Assembly (NCBI GenBank): GCA_963705955.1
Contig: CAVPLH010000006.1
Span: 682,001-746,000 of the forward strand
DNA length: 64,000 nt
Direction: 5' to 3'
Source: WHSW01 sp963705955
GTDB lineage: Bacteria; Actinomycetota; Thermoleophilia; Solirubrobacterales; 70-9
Part shown: one piece after another, positions 27,096 to 37,006 of the stretch
Numbering within the stretch: the first letter of the stretch is position 1
Layout: every line of letters starts with the position of its first letter
Made by a program: the position numbers and the translations under genes
The notes under the pieces: model-generated
Told to the model about the DNA's origin: nothing
The model's database searches: none
Seen by the model: the letters and a program-made list of their open reading frames with translations, nothing else

Positions 27096-28388
27096 ATGAG
27101 CGATGCCTCGGCGCCCAGGGTTGCGAGCTATCAGGCGGACCCCGACCGGGTCGGGCGTGTGCTGCTGCTCTACTCCGGCGGCCTCGATACGTCGGTGATG
27201 GTGCACTGGATCCAGGAGCGCTACGGGGCCGAGATCGTCACCCTGACCGTCGACCTCGGGCAACCCGGTGAGGATTGGGAGGTCGTCGTCGGCAAGGCGC
27301 GCGACCTCGGCGCGGCCGACGCGATCCGCGCCGACGCCCGCGCGGAGTTCGCCGGCGACTACGTGCTGCCGGCGATCAAGGCGAACGCGCTCTACGGCGG
27401 CGGCTACCCGCTGTTCACGGCGCTCGCGCGGCCGCTGATCGCGAAGCTCGCCGTCGAGCACGCCCGCGCCGCCGGCTGCGACACGATCGCCCACGGCTGC
27501 ACGGGGAAGGGCAACGACCAGGTGCGGATCGACGGCACGATCGCGGCGCTCGACCCGGAGCTCAAGGTGCTCGCCCCGGTGCGGGAGTGGAGGATGGGCC
27601 GCGACGAGGAGATCGCCTACGCGCGCGACCACGGGATCCCGATCAAGGGCGCCAACGAGCGCACGCCGCCGTACTCGATCGACGACAACCTCTGGGGTCG
27701 CTCGTCGGAGGGCCGGACGATCGAGGACCTCTCCCGGCCGACCCCCGACGACGTCTTCGACCTCGTCACCCGGCCCGAGGATGCGCCCGACGAGGCCGAG
27801 CTGATCCGGATCGGCTTCGAGCGCGGCCGCCCGACCTCGATCGACGGCGAGGCGCTCGGACTGGTCGAGTTGATCGGGCGGGCGGCCGATGCCGGCTCAC
27901 GCCACGGGGTCGGGATCGTCGACCAGATCGAGGACCGGATCGTCGGGCTCAAGGTCCGCGACATCTACGAGGTGCCCGCCGCCGCGATCATCCTCGCGGC
28001 GCACCGCGACCTCGAGAAGCTCGTCTCGACGATCCACCAGAACAACTTCAAGCGCGCGCTCGAGGACCGCTGGGCGTACCTCTGCTACGCCGGTCTCTGG
28101 CACGAGCCCCTGCGCACCGACCTCGACGCGTACATGGATGCCGCGAACGAGCCGGTCACGGGAGAGGTCACGCTGAAGCTCTACAAGGGCTCGGCCACGG
28201 TCGTGGCGCGAAGCTCGCCCAACGCGCTCTACGACCCGGCGCTCGCCGGGTTCGGAGCATCCGGGGGCGAGTTCAGTCAGGAGGCGAGCCCCGGCTTCAT
28301 CGAGTTGTTCACGTTGCAGAGTCGGATGGCGTATCGCGTTCGCAATCGTTCTCGGCGGGTAGACGACGAAGGAGGGACCACCGAATGA
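27096..28388 (+). CDS. argG: Argininosuccinate synthase
   Basis: 430 aa ATP-dependent ligase joining citrulline and aspartate in arginine synthesis. The PP-loop LLLYSGGLDTSVMVHWIQ, the LTVDLGQ strand, HGCTGKGNDQVR and ERTPPYSIDDNLWGRS motifs are all present, and the C-terminal tetramerisation helix region ends with LQSRMAYRVRNRS. The ATG at 27096 follows CAGACT by 9 nt. The stop overlaps the next small gene (ATGA). Intact. Confidence 0.95.
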   Translation: MSDASAPRVASYQADPDRVGRVLLLYSGGLDTSVMVHWIQERYGAEIVTLTVDLGQPGEDWEVVVGKARDLGAADAIRADARAEFAGDYVLPAIKANALYGGGYPLFTALARPLIAKLAVEHARAAGCDTIAHGCTGKGNDQVRIDGTIAALDPELKVLAPVREWRMGRDEEIAYARDHGIPIKGANERTPPYSIDDNLWGRSSEGRTIEDLSRPTPDDVFDLVTRPEDAPDEAELIRIGFERGRPTSIDGEALGLVELIGRAADAGSRHGVGIVDQIEDRIVGLKVRDIYEVPAAAIILAAHRDLEKLVSTIHQNNFKRALEDRWAYLCYAGLWHEPLRTDLDAYMDAANEPVTGEVTLKLYKGSATVVARSSPNALYDPALAGFGASGGEFSQEASPGFIELFTLQSRMAYRVRNRSRRVDDEGGTTE

Positions 28389-28540
28389 AGACTGCGATTT
28401 ATGAGAAGGTCGGGCGGTTCATCGTCCGCCTCGTGTGGTTGCGCTTCGGCAGCCGGCTGAAGCTGGCCGGGAGCGTGTTCGCGCTCGCGGTGCTCGCCGG
28501 CGGCTGGCTGGTCGCCAGGCGCGAGCCGCCGGAGGGCTGA
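28385..28540 (+). CDS. Small single-span membrane protein coupled to argG
   Basis: 51 aa, MKTAIYEKVGRFIVRLVWLR then one hydrophobic helix (LKLAGSVFALAVLAGGWLVA). The basic residues before the helix predict a cytoplasmic N-terminus. The ATG overlaps the argG stop (ATGA), the main evidence that it is a real gene. No family is recognised. Confidence 0.5.
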   Translation: MKTAIYEKVGRFIVRLVWLRFGSRLKLAGSVFALAVLAGGWLVARREPPEG

Positions 28541-28562
28541 GCCGAGCCGGTTCGGGGCCGCG

Positions 28563-29589
28563 CTACTGGGCGCACTCCCACGCCGAGGCGCCGGAGTCGG
28601 CCCAGATCTGGCTGGCGATGCTCGACTGCTGGCCCGGCGACGCGTTCTGCGGGGCGCCGTGCCCGCCGTAGAGATCCCAGGTCGAGGGGAGGATCTGGTA
28701 GGCGCCGCCGGCGCCCGAGGAGGGGTTGACGGCGCCGAAGTTGCCGCTCGACTCGCATTGGACGATCGACTGCGGGATCGCCCAGTCGCCGAACCACTGC
28801 CCGACTTCCTGCTGGGCCTGGCGCGCGGAGACGCGCTCGAGGTGCTGGACCTCTGACGTCCAATCGCTGACCTGCGACTGCAGCGCCGTCGACCTCCGAC
28901 TGTCGCTGGGCGCGGAGGGCGTCGAGCTGCTGGGCGCGGGCCTCCGCGTCGGCGCGGACGGCGGCGATCTGGTCGCGGGCCGAGGCGATTCGAAGGTTGA
29001 ACTCGTGGACGCGCTGCCGGGCTTCCTCGACCGCGGCGAGCTTCTCGGAGACCTGGTTGCGGAGGGTGCGCACCCGGCCGACCAGCGACGCGTCGGCCTC
29101 CTCGATTCGGCGCAGGTACTCGGCGCGGGTCTCGAGGTCGTCGAGGCCGTCGGCCTGGAGCAGGACGGTGGTCGCGTCGGGCATGTTGCCCCGGTAGATG
29201 TCGACGAGGCGGTTGGAGAGGGCGTTCAGGGCTCGGCGAAGCTGGTCGCGGGCGGCGGCGAGCTGGTCGCGAGCGATCGCCACCTGCTCGGTCAGCTGCG
29301 CCTCGCGCTCCTCGCCCTGCGCGAGCACGGCGGAGAGCTGCGCCTCGCGCTGGGCGGCGTCGATCGCCCGCTGCTGGGCCACGGCGAGCTGCGCCGACGC
29401 CGCGTCGATCTCCCCGCCGAGCGCCTGCGCCTGATCCTTGGCTCCTGAGATCTTCGAGTTGAGCTCGTCGATCGACTGGGCGCCGGTCGCGGCGGCACCG
29501 AGCCCGCATGCTCCAAAGCACACGAGGACGGCCGTGACGCCCCTGCGAAGCCGGGTGAAGGAATCTCTTGTTGGCTGGCGAAAGCCCAT
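28563..29589 (-). CDS. Secreted coiled-coil protein with Rpf/transglycosylase-like domain (one frame break)
   Basis: About 341 aa peptidoglycan-directed protein. A signal peptide (AVLVCFGACGLGAAATGAQS) is followed by a long coiled coil like that of PcsB/CwlO-type hydrolases (SIDELNSKISGAKDQAQALG onward, about 200 residues). The C-terminal domain resembles resuscitation-promoting-factor/lysozyme-like transglycosylases: WAIPQSIVQCESSGNFGAVN with the putative catalytic Glu, then GGAYQILPSTWDLYGG. One extra base near 28886 breaks the frame between the coiled coil and this domain; correction reads QSEVDALQSQVSDWTSEVQ. The gene sits under a c-di-AMP riboswitch, as many actinobacterial Rpf and NlpC/P60 genes do. 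Confidence 0.85.
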
Positions 29590-29591
29590 TT

Positions 29592-29760
29592 GCCGTACGC
29601 CTACGGGGTTAGCTGACGGGCTCGCGCGACAAGGTTCGGGCCGGCGCTACGCGGCATCGGCGCCGCGATTCGCCCCTGGTGGCGAAGAGCAGGCCACCGT
29701 CTTGGGTCCCCCGATTCCCTGGATATGCAGGGAACTCGGCGAAGGGAGGCAGCCTAGCGA
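29592..29760 (-). promoter_or_regulatory. c-di-AMP riboswitch (ydaO/yuaA class)
   Basis: Read on the minus strand, the leader contains the class hallmarks in order: a GAATCGGGGGACCCAAG block (core GGGGGACCCA at 29703-29712), GGGGCGAATC (29667-29676) and a final AGCTAACCCCGTAGGCGT (29597-29614) ending 7 nt before the hydrolase start. A CCCTGCATATCCAGGG hairpin precedes the first block. ydaO RNAs bind cyclic di-AMP and usually turn off expression of wall hydrolases and K+ or osmolyte genes. The class is recognised by eye; boundaries are approximate. Confidence 0.85.
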
Positions 29761-29860
29761 AGCGTTAGCGGCCGGTGAGCGCCGTGCGCGAGCGGTCGCT
29801 CGTTGCAACGGAACTTGCACGGTCCTGCAACGTTCCTTGCGAGCGACCCATCCGGGTGCC

Positions 29861-30299
29861 TCAGGGCTCGGACCCGATCCGCAGCAGCTGAGCAGGGCGC
29901 AGCAGCGAGGCCAGCACCGGGGGCTCGATCGCCGCCAGCCCGCCCTTCCCGAGCTCGACGCGACCGCCGGTCACGAGCTGGATCGCGCGCGAGAGGTCGG
30001 GCTCGTGGCCGACGAGCAGGACCTCGCCGAGCCCGGCGGCGAGCTCGACCGGGTCGAAGTCGCCACCGCGCAGCGCCTCGCTGATCTCGACCTCCGCGCC
30101 GAGCGCTTCGCAGGCGATGCGCGCGCTCTCCGTCGGCGCGCACCTTGGGGCTCGAGAGGCAGCGGTCGATCCGTACGCCGAGCGCCGCCAGAGCAGCCCC
30201 GGCGGCGCGCGCCTGCTGCTTGCCCGTCTCGGTCAGGCGGCGCGAGGCGTCGTCCTCGGCCGCGTCCTCGGCCTCGCCGTGTCGCAGCAGCCAGATCAC
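29861..30299 (-). CDS. SixA-like phosphohistidine phosphatase (one frame break)
   Basis: About 145 aa histidine-phosphatase-superfamily protein. It starts MIWLLRHGEAEDAAEDD with the catalytic RHG motif and has RRLTETGKQQARAAG and CLSSPKVRA. A second catalytic His lies in VLLVGHEPDLSR, seen only after correcting an extra C near 30135; the restored reading is VRATESARIACEALGAEVEI. SixA-type enzymes remove phosphate from phosphohistidine on phosphotransfer proteins; the target here is unknown. The GTG at 30299 is preferred over an upstream TTG because it begins the first strand. It is divergent from dnaE, 67 nt apart. Confidence 0.8.
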
Positions 30300-30366
30300 G
30301 TTTCGGATCCTCGCACGGAGCGGCAACGACCGCCTCTGCCGCCGCCCCGCTTGCGATGATCGGCGG

Positions 30367-33300
30367 GTGGTTCACCTGCACGTCCACAGCGAGTACTCGT
30401 TGCTCGACGGCGCCTGCAAGATCGAGGCAATGGCCGCCCGGGCGGCGGAGCTCGGGATGCCGGCGCTGGGGCTCACCGACCACGGGGTGATGAACGGGGC
30501 GGTCGAGCACTACAAGGCGTGCAGGGCGAACGGGATCAAGCCGATCGTCGGGCTCGAGGCCTACCTGGTCGACGATCGCCGCGCCGAGGGCAGGGTGGAG
30601 CGCAACCACCTGACCCTGCTCGGCGCGTCCGATGCCGGCTTCAAGAACCTCGTCAAGCTCAGCTCGGGCGGCTTTCTCGAGGGCTTCTCGAGGGGCAAGG
30701 CGAACGTCGACATGGAGCTCCTCGACCGGCACTCGGAGGGCGTGATCGCGCTCACCGGCTGTCTCCAGTCGCGCTTCTGCCGGCGGCTGGTCGAGGAGCG
30801 GCCCGATGATGCGCGTGCCCACCTCGACGACCTGGTCGGCGTCTACGGCGCCGAGAACGTCTACTTCGAGATCCAGGCGAACGGGATCGCCGAGCAGGAG
30901 AAGGCGAACGAGGGGATCGTCCGCTATGCCCGCGAGCTCGGCCGGCCGCTGGTCGCGACGGCCGACGTCCACTACCTGCGTCGGGAGGACTACGCCAACC
31001 ACGCGGCGCTGCTCTGCGTGCAGACGAAGTCGACCCTCAAGCAGCCGAAGCTGACCTTCGACACGAACGAGTTCTTCCTCAAGAGCCCGGCCGAGATGAC
31101 GGAAGCCTTCGCCGCCTGGCCGGAGTCGGTGCCGACGACGCTCGAGATCGCCGAACGCTGCGAGCTCGAGATCGAGCTCGGCAAGCTCCTGCTGCCCGGC
31201 TTCCCGACCCCGGACGGCGAGCAGCCGCGCCAGATGCTGCACCGGCTCGCGCGCGAGGGGCTCGCCCGGCGCTACGGCGACCCGCCGCCCGCCGAGGCGG
31301 TCGAGCGGCTCGAGTTCGAGCTCGGGGTGATCGCCGAGATGGGCTTCGACTCCTACTTCCTGATCGTCTGGGACTTCGTCGCCTACGCGAAGGCCAACGG
31401 GGTCGCGGTCGGACCCGGGCGCGGGTCGGCGGCCGGCTCGATCGTCGCCTACGCGCTCAACATCACCGACCTCGACCCGCTCGCCAACGACCTGCTGTTC
31501 GAGCGCTTCCTGAACCCGGCGCGCAAGTCGATGCCGGACATCGACATCGACTTCTCGGTCCGCGGCCGCGAGCGGGTGATCCGCTACGTGCAGGAGAAGT
31601 ACGGCCGCGAGTCGGTGGCGCAGATCATCACCTTCGGCAAGATGGCGCCGCGCGCGGCCACCCGCGACTCGGCCCGCGTGCTCGGCTTCGACTACGCGAC
31701 CGGCGATCGGGCGGCGAAGCTGATTCCGGAGCCGGTCATGGGACGCAGCCCGAGCTTCGACGAGTGCCTGAAGCCGGGTCAGGACCTGCGCAAGGCCGTC
31801 GACGCCGACGCCGACGTGCGCCGGATCGTCGACGTCGCCAAGGGGCTCGAGGGGATCGTCCGCAACAACTCGATCCACGCCGCCGCGGTGGTGATCGCCG
31901 ACCGCCCGCTGGACGAGATCGTGCCGCTGCAGCTGGCCGAGGATCGCGGCGCGGCGGCCGAGAAGGGGGCGAACGGCAAGCCGGAGCGCCAGTACAAGAT
32001 CGTCACCCAGTACTCGATGGGCCCGATCGAGGAGATCGGCCTGCTGAAGATGGACTTCCTCGGGCTGCGCAACCTCGACGTGATCGAGGACGCGGTCGAG
32101 ATCATCCGCCGCTCGCGCGGGGTCGAGGTCGAGATGGAGTCGATCCCGCTCGACGACGCGAAGACCTTCGAGATGCTCTCCCGCGGCGACTCGGTCGGGG
32201 TGTTCCAGCTCGAGTCGGAGGGCATGCGAGAGGCGCTGAAGCAGATCCGCCCGACCGAGTTCAACGACATCGTCGCGATCGGGGCCCTCTACCGGCCGGG
32301 CGCGATGCGCTTCATCGCCGACTACGCGCGCGGCAAGCGCAACCCTGCCTCGGTCACCTACCAGGACCCGCGCCTGCGCCCGATCACCGAGGAGACCTAC
32401 GGCTGCTGCATCTATCAGGAGCAGCTGATGGAGATCGCGAAGCAGCTCGGCGGCTTCGCCCCGGCCGAGGCGGACGACCTTCGCAAGGCGGTCGGCAAGA
32501 AGAAGCGCGACCTGATGGCGACCATGGAGGACAAGTTCATCGAGGGCTGCGCCTCCTCCGGCACGGCGCCGGCGGTGGCGCAAGGACCTGTGGTCGCTGA
32601 TGACCGCGGCCGCCGACTACTCGTTCAACAAGTCCCACGCCGCCTGCTACGCGCTGATCTCCTACCGCACCGCCTACCTGAAGGCCAACTACCAGGCCGA
32701 GTACATGGCGGCGGTGATCTCATCGGTGATGTCGACCAAGGACAAGGTCCCGTTCTTCGTCAACCGCTGCGACGAGATGGGGATCGACGTGCTGCCGCCC
32801 GACGTCAACTCCTCCGATCATGGCTTCGTCGTCTCGGGCAAGTCGATCCGGTTCGGGCTCGATGCGGTCAAGAACGTCGGCCACGCCGCGGTCGAGTCGA
32901 TCATCTCGTCGAGGGAGGCGGACGGGGAGTTCGATTCGATCTGGGACTTCTGCCGACGGGTCGACGCCCGGGCCGTCAACAAGCGCGCGATCGAGTGCCT
33001 GCTCAAATGCGGCGCGCTCGACTCGACCGGGGCGACGCGGCGCGGCATGCTCGAGGTCCTCGCGCAGGCTCAGTCCGCGGGCCAGAAGACCCAGGAGGAC
33101 AGCCGCCGGGGCCAGGGATCGATCTTCGATCTCGGCGATTCCGGCGGGCCCGCCGCCGATGCGCGGCGCCGCGGCGTTCGCGACTCCCAGCCACCCGCCG
33201 ATTCCCGAGGGCGAGTTCGACCAGCGCGAGTTGCTGTTGCTCGAGAAGGAGACGCTCGGGACCTTCCTCTCCGCGCACCCGCTGACCGAGGTCCGCGACG

Positions 33301-33878
33301 CGTTGCGCGCCCGGGTCGAGCGGCCGCTCTCGGCGGTGGCCGCGATGCAGGACGGCGCCTGGGTGACGGTCGGCGGAATCGTCAGCGAGGCGAAGAAGGT
33401 ACGCACCCGAAGCGGCGGCTACGTGATGTTCGCGACGCTCGACGACCTCGAGGCACAGGTCGAGCTGTTCGTCCCGGACGCCGCCGGTGAGGCCGCGGAG
33501 GCGATCGCCGTCGACCGGGTCGTCGTGATCCGCGGCCGGGTCGACCACAAGGGCCGCGGCGAGACGAGCCTCGTGGTCAACGAGGCGGAGGCTTTCGAGC
33601 CCGACCAGGACGAGCTCGCGGCGGCGCGGGTGAAGGCGGGCGCGGCAAACGGCCCGCTGGTCCTGAGGATCAACGCCGCCGAGTTCGCCGCCGCGCTGAT
33701 CAACGACCTGAAGACCCTGTTCGAGGACTTCCCCGGCCAGAGCGAGGTGCTGCTCGAGATGCGCACCCGCGAGGGAACACGCAAGCTTCGCTTCGGCTCC
33801 GAGTACCGGGTCGCGCCCTCGCCTGCGCTGCGGGCCGAGATCGACCAGCTGCTCGGTCCGGCCGCGCTTGCGGCGTAG
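30367..33878 (+). CDS. dnaE: DNA polymerase III alpha subunit (two frame breaks)
   Basis: Replicative C-family polymerase, about 1170 aa after correction. The N-terminal PHP domain starts MVHLHVHSEYSLLDGACKIE with LTDHG and KPIVGLEAYLV. The palm contains GPGRGSAAGSIVAYAL and PDIDIDFSVRGRERVIRYVQ with the catalytic aspartates. Next come the fingers (FQLESEGMREALKQIRPTEF, YQEQLMEIAKQLGG) and the tandem HhH (KSIRFGLDAVKNVG). The OB fold reads VTVGGIVSEAKKVRTRSGGY. Extra bases near 32579-32582 and at about 33150-33190 break the frame; the first correction reads PAVAKDLWSLMTAAADYSFN. The GTG at 30367 begins the conserved start. As the essential polymerase, sequence error is the likeliest cause. 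Confidence 0.93.
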
Positions 33879-33881
33879 AAT
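33876..33881 (+). promoter_or_regulatory. -10-like TAGAAT box built on the dnaE stop codon
   Basis: TAGAAT starts with the TAG stop of dnaE and lies 6 nt before the GTG at 33888. It is one of the best TAnnnT matches in the window and would give the Cys-rich gene its own leaderless transcript. Confidence 0.45.
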
Positions 33882-33887
33882 TCCCCC

Positions 33888-34283
33888 GTGGCAACGGTTC
33901 AGCGAGCAGGCACGCGGGCGGGCGAGTGCAGGCGCTGTCGCACCTTCTGCGACAAGCTGATCGAGCCGCGCGGCTGTCTCGAGATCGGTTGCCGGTTCCT
34001 CTACAGCTACGAGGATCAGCTCACCGGCGGGCGCTACATGGGGTGCATCAAGAAGGTCTTCCGGGCCGAGATCGACCAGGACATGTTCGAGCTCGCCGAG
34101 GCGACCGGGGGCTTCGGAGGGATCAAGATGACCGGCCGGCCGCTGCCTCAGTGCCAGTTTCGCGTCGAGCCCTGTTACGAGGGCGTCGGTCGGGCATTCG
34201 ACTGCGTCAACCCGCGCTTCTTCGACTGCACCGACGAGGGCCCCGAGGCGATCCGCGCCTTCGACCTCCGCAGAGTTCTCTAG
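33888..34283 (+). CDS. Cysteine-rich protein of unknown function
   Basis: 131 aa with ten cysteines (residues 14, 17, 21, 30, 35, 53, 89, 96, 106, 114). The N-terminal cluster is CRRCRTFC, then GCLEIGCRFLY; further pairs are QCQFRVEPC and FDCVNPRFFDC. The spacing suggests metal or iron-sulfur binding, or a structural zinc site, but no known family is recognised. It lacks a signal peptide, so is probably cytoplasmic. It follows dnaE by 9 nt and converges on nfo. It could be linked to DNA metabolism only by position, which is weak evidence. Confidence 0.7.
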   Translation: MATVQRAGTRAGECRRCRTFCDKLIEPRGCLEIGCRFLYSYEDQLTGGRYMGCIKKVFRAEIDQDMFELAEATGGFGGIKMTGRPLPQCQFRVEPCYEGVGRAFDCVNPRFFDCTDEGPEAIRAFDLRRVL

Positions 34284-34292
34284 GCAGCGATC

Positions 34293-35153
34293 TCAAGCTC
34301 TCGCGGCGAGGCCGCGATCGCGCAGCTGACGCGCGTGGTCGACCTCGGCGCGGTCGGGGCCATGCCCGTCGGGGCCCGGGGTCTCGAGCAGCGCCGGCAG
34401 CTCCTCGAACCTCGGCTCGGAGAGGAAGGTCGCGATTCCATCGTCGCCGAGCTCGCCGTGCCCGACGTTCGCGTGATGGTCGCGGTTGCCGCCGAGCGGG
34501 ACCTTCGAGTCGTTCACATGCAGGCAGCGAAGTCGCCCGAGCCCGACCTTGGCGTCGAATTCGTCGACCACCTCGGTGAGCGCGTCTGCGGTGCGGATCT
34601 CATAGCCGGAGGCGAGCAGGTGGCAGCAGTCGAGGCAGACCCCGATCCGCTCGTCGCCGTCGAGCAGCTCGATCAGCTCGGCGAGCTCGTCGAAGTTGCG
34701 TCCCAGCGGGCCCTGCGTCCCGGCGGTGTTCTCGAGCAGCACCGGGCACTCGTCGGAGTCGCCGAGGGCTTTCGCGATCGCCTTCGCGGCCCGCCGCATC
34801 GAGGGACCCTGGGGCTCGCCCTTGCGCGCGCCCGCGTGCAACACGACCCCCGCCGCGCCGATCCCGTCGCCGACCCGCAGCGCGTGAGTCAGCGAGGCGA
34901 TCGACTTCGACCTGGTCTGCCTCTCCTTGCTGGCGCAGTTGATCAGGTAGACGGCGTGGATGACGATCGCGCGCAGCCGCGAGGCGTCGAACGCGTCACG
35001 GAACTCCGCGAAGTCCGCTTCGGAGTAACGGGTGGGTCGCCACATCCGCGGGCTCTGATTGAAGATCTGGACGGCGTCGCAGCCGAGGTCGACGCCGCGG
35101 GCGACGGTCTTCGTGAGCCCGCCCGCTGTCGAGACATGCGCGCCGATCAGCAT
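34293..35153 (-). CDS. nfo: Endonuclease IV (AP endonuclease)
   Basis: 286 aa TIM-barrel, zinc-dependent AP endonuclease that nicks DNA 5' to abasic sites in base excision repair. It shows LIGAHVSTAGGLTKTVARG, the DAVQIFNQSPRMW strand, VIHAVYLINCAS, VVLHAGARKGE, VLLENTAGTQGPLG, VCLDCCHLLASGYEI, HVNDSKVPLGGNRDHHANVG and a final ALLETPGPDG, covering the His, Glu and Asp zinc ligands. The ATG at 35153 begins the first strand. It overlaps the preceding small membrane protein gene by 7 nt. Confidence 0.94.
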   Translation of the reverse strand: MLIGAHVSTAGGLTKTVARGVDLGCDAVQIFNQSPRMWRPTRYSEADFAEFRDAFDASRLRAIVIHAVYLINCASKERQTRSKSIASLTHALRVGDGIGAAGVVLHAGARKGEPQGPSMRRAAKAIAKALGDSDECPVLLENTAGTQGPLGRNFDELAELIELLDGDERIGVCLDCCHLLASGYEIRTADALTEVVDEFDAKVGLGRLRCLHVNDSKVPLGGNRDHHANVGHGELGDDGIATFLSEPRFEELPALLETPGPDGHGPDRAEVDHARQLRDRGLAARA

Positions 35154-35407
35154 CCGGGCGATTCTGCCCGACGCGCGCCGGCTTCGGTCAGCTGAGGCGG
35201 ATCGGCGAGCGACGGCCCTGCGGCGGGCCCGAGACGATCTGCGCGGCCCCGATCGGCTGAGGGGAAGACGCGCTCGCGGCACGGCACCGGACGGTGAGCG
35301 CTGATCCGGCGACGCCGAGCCCGGCGCCAATCGCTCACGTTCACCCAGACGACGAGCCAGACGTTCATTGCCAGGACGACCGCGACCACTCCGATGAGGA
35401 CAGCCAT
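35147..35407 (-). CDS. Small membrane protein upstream of nfo
   Basis: 86 aa: one N-terminal helix (MAVLIGVVAVVLAMNVWLVV) followed by an Arg-rich cytoplasmic tail (SDWRRARRRRISAHRP). The ATG at 35407 is supported by a GAAAGGGG ribosome site about 8 nt upstream. Its stop overlaps the nfo start by 7 nt, so it is probably co-transcribed with nfo. No family recognised. Confidence 0.5.
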   Translation of the reverse strand: MAVLIGVVAVVLAMNVWLVVWVNVSDWRRARRRRISAHRPVPCRERVFPSADRGRADRLGPAAGPSLADPPQLTEAGARRAESPGC

Positions 35408-35527
35408 GAGAGACACCCCTTTCTCGCCGGCCCAGTACCCGTTCAGGGCGGCGGTTATGCACGATCGCCACCGATCGGCGATCCGCTCCCGAGCTGATGC
35501 TGTGGAAACATTCGCGCCGATCCGCAA

Positions 35528-36940
35528 GTGAGCGCCGAGACCCCCAGAGTCCGCTTCGCCCCGTCGCCGACCGGCGCCCTGCACATCGGTGGCGCGCGGT
35601 CGGCGCTCTACAACTGGCTCTACGCCCGCGGGCGGGAGGGGACCTTCGTGCTCCGGATCGAGGACACCGATCGCGAGCGATCGACCCCCGAGAACGTCGC
35701 CCAGATCCTCGACGCGCTGGGTTGGCTGGGGCTCGACTGGGACGAGGGCCCGGTGAGCCAGGCCGAGCGCGCCGAGCGCCACCGTGAGCGGATCGCGGAG
35801 CTGCTCGACGCCGGGAAGGCGTATCCGGACCCCGCGGGGCCAGAGGAGGTGCGCGCCTACAAGGAGGCTCATGGTGGTGCCGGCTACCGCGGCGACCCGC
35901 GGCCCGGCGAGGGCACGGCCGTGCGGCTACGGGTTCCGGACGAGGGCGAGACGGTGGTCGACGACCTGGTTCGCGGCCCGGTCCGGTTCGAGAACCGGCT
36001 CGCCGACGACCTCGTGATCGCGCGCGCCGACGGGACCCCGCTCTACAACTTCGCCGTCGCCGTCGACGACGTCGACATGAGGATCACCGACGTGATCCGC
36101 GGCGACGACCACCTCTCGAACACGCCCAAGCAGCTGCTCGTCCTCGACGCTCTCGGGGCCGAGCCACCGCGCTACGCGCACCTGCCGCTGCTCCACGGAC
36201 CCGATGGCAAGAAGCTCTCGAAGCGCCACGGAGCCGCTTCGGTCCAGGAGCTGCGCGAGGGTGGCTACCTGCCGGCCGCCGTCCGCAACTACCTCGCGCT
36301 GCTCGGCTGGGGCGCCGAGGACGATCAGACGATCCTCTCGACCGACGAGCTGATCTCGCAGTTCTCGATCGAGCGCGTCGGCCGCTCGTCGGCGATCTTC
36401 GACGAGCGCAAGCTGCGCTGGCTCAACGGTCGCTACATGCGCGAGATGCCACTCGACGACTACGTCGCCGCGGTCGCGGCGCACCTCGAAGCAGAGGGGC
36501 ACGAAGATGCCGCCGCCGACACCGAGCGACTCGAGCGCGCCTGCGCGATCGCCCAGGAGAAGGCGCAGACCCTGGCCGAGGTGTGGCCGCTGATCGCCTT
36601 CCTGTTCGAGCCCCCGGTCGACGACCCGAAGGCCTGGAGGAAGGTGATGGGGGAGGGGGCCCAGGCCCGGCTCGAGGCCGCGCTCGATGTGATCCGCGGC
36701 GTCGAGCCCTTCGACGCGCCGACCCTCGAGGCGGAGCTCGGTTCGATGGTCGAGCGGCTCGGCGCAAGGCCCCGCGACGTCTATCAGCCGCTGCGCGTCG
36801 CGATCACGGGGACCGCCGTCTCGCCGGGGATCTTCGACTCGCTTGCGGCGCTGGGCCGAGAGCGCACGGTCGAACGCGTCGAGGCGGCGCTCGAGCGGCT
36901 GCGGGCCGGTGATCCGGCGCTCGATCGGGACTCGAGCTAA
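35528..36940 (+). CDS. gltX: Glutamyl-tRNA synthetase
   Basis: 470 aa class I aminoacyl-tRNA synthetase. The HIGH-type signature is PTGALHIGGARSALYNWLYA, with VLRIEDTDRERS, DVIRGDDHLSNTPKQ and the KMSKS-type loop KKLSKRHGAASV. The anticodon-binding alpha-helical domain follows. As gatCAB is present at 56.3-59.5 kb, this enzyme is likely non-discriminating and also charges tRNA-Gln, which the amidotransferase then converts. The GTG at 35528 begins the conserved SAETPRVRFAPSPTGA start. Intact. Confidence 0.94.
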   Translation: MSAETPRVRFAPSPTGALHIGGARSALYNWLYARGREGTFVLRIEDTDRERSTPENVAQILDALGWLGLDWDEGPVSQAERAERHRERIAELLDAGKAYPDPAGPEEVRAYKEAHGGAGYRGDPRPGEGTAVRLRVPDEGETVVDDLVRGPVRFENRLADDLVIARADGTPLYNFAVAVDDVDMRITDVIRGDDHLSNTPKQLLVLDALGAEPPRYAHLPLLHGPDGKKLSKRHGAASVQELREGGYLPAAVRNYLALLGWGAEDDQTILSTDELISQFSIERVGRSSAIFDERKLRWLNGRYMREMPLDDYVAAVAAHLEAEGHEDAAADTERLERACAIAQEKAQTLAEVWPLIAFLFEPPVDDPKAWRKVMGEGAQARLEAALDVIRGVEPFDAPTLEAELGSMVERLGARPRDVYQPLRVAITGTAVSPGIFDSLAALGRERTVERVEAALERLRAGDPALDRDSS

Positions 36941-37006
36941 ACAACCGCGCCACGCTGCCGATCTAAAGGAAGAAGCCGCGATTCGGCGCGGCGCCGAGCC
37001 AGGCCG

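Noticed and set aside
29971..32583. Long minus-strand open frame opposite dnaE
   Set aside because: GC-rich antisense shadow of a well-supported gene; composition is Arg/Glu/Val-rich with no family features. Similar shadows lie opposite pheT, argB/argD, pcrA, ndh and the M1 peptidase gene.
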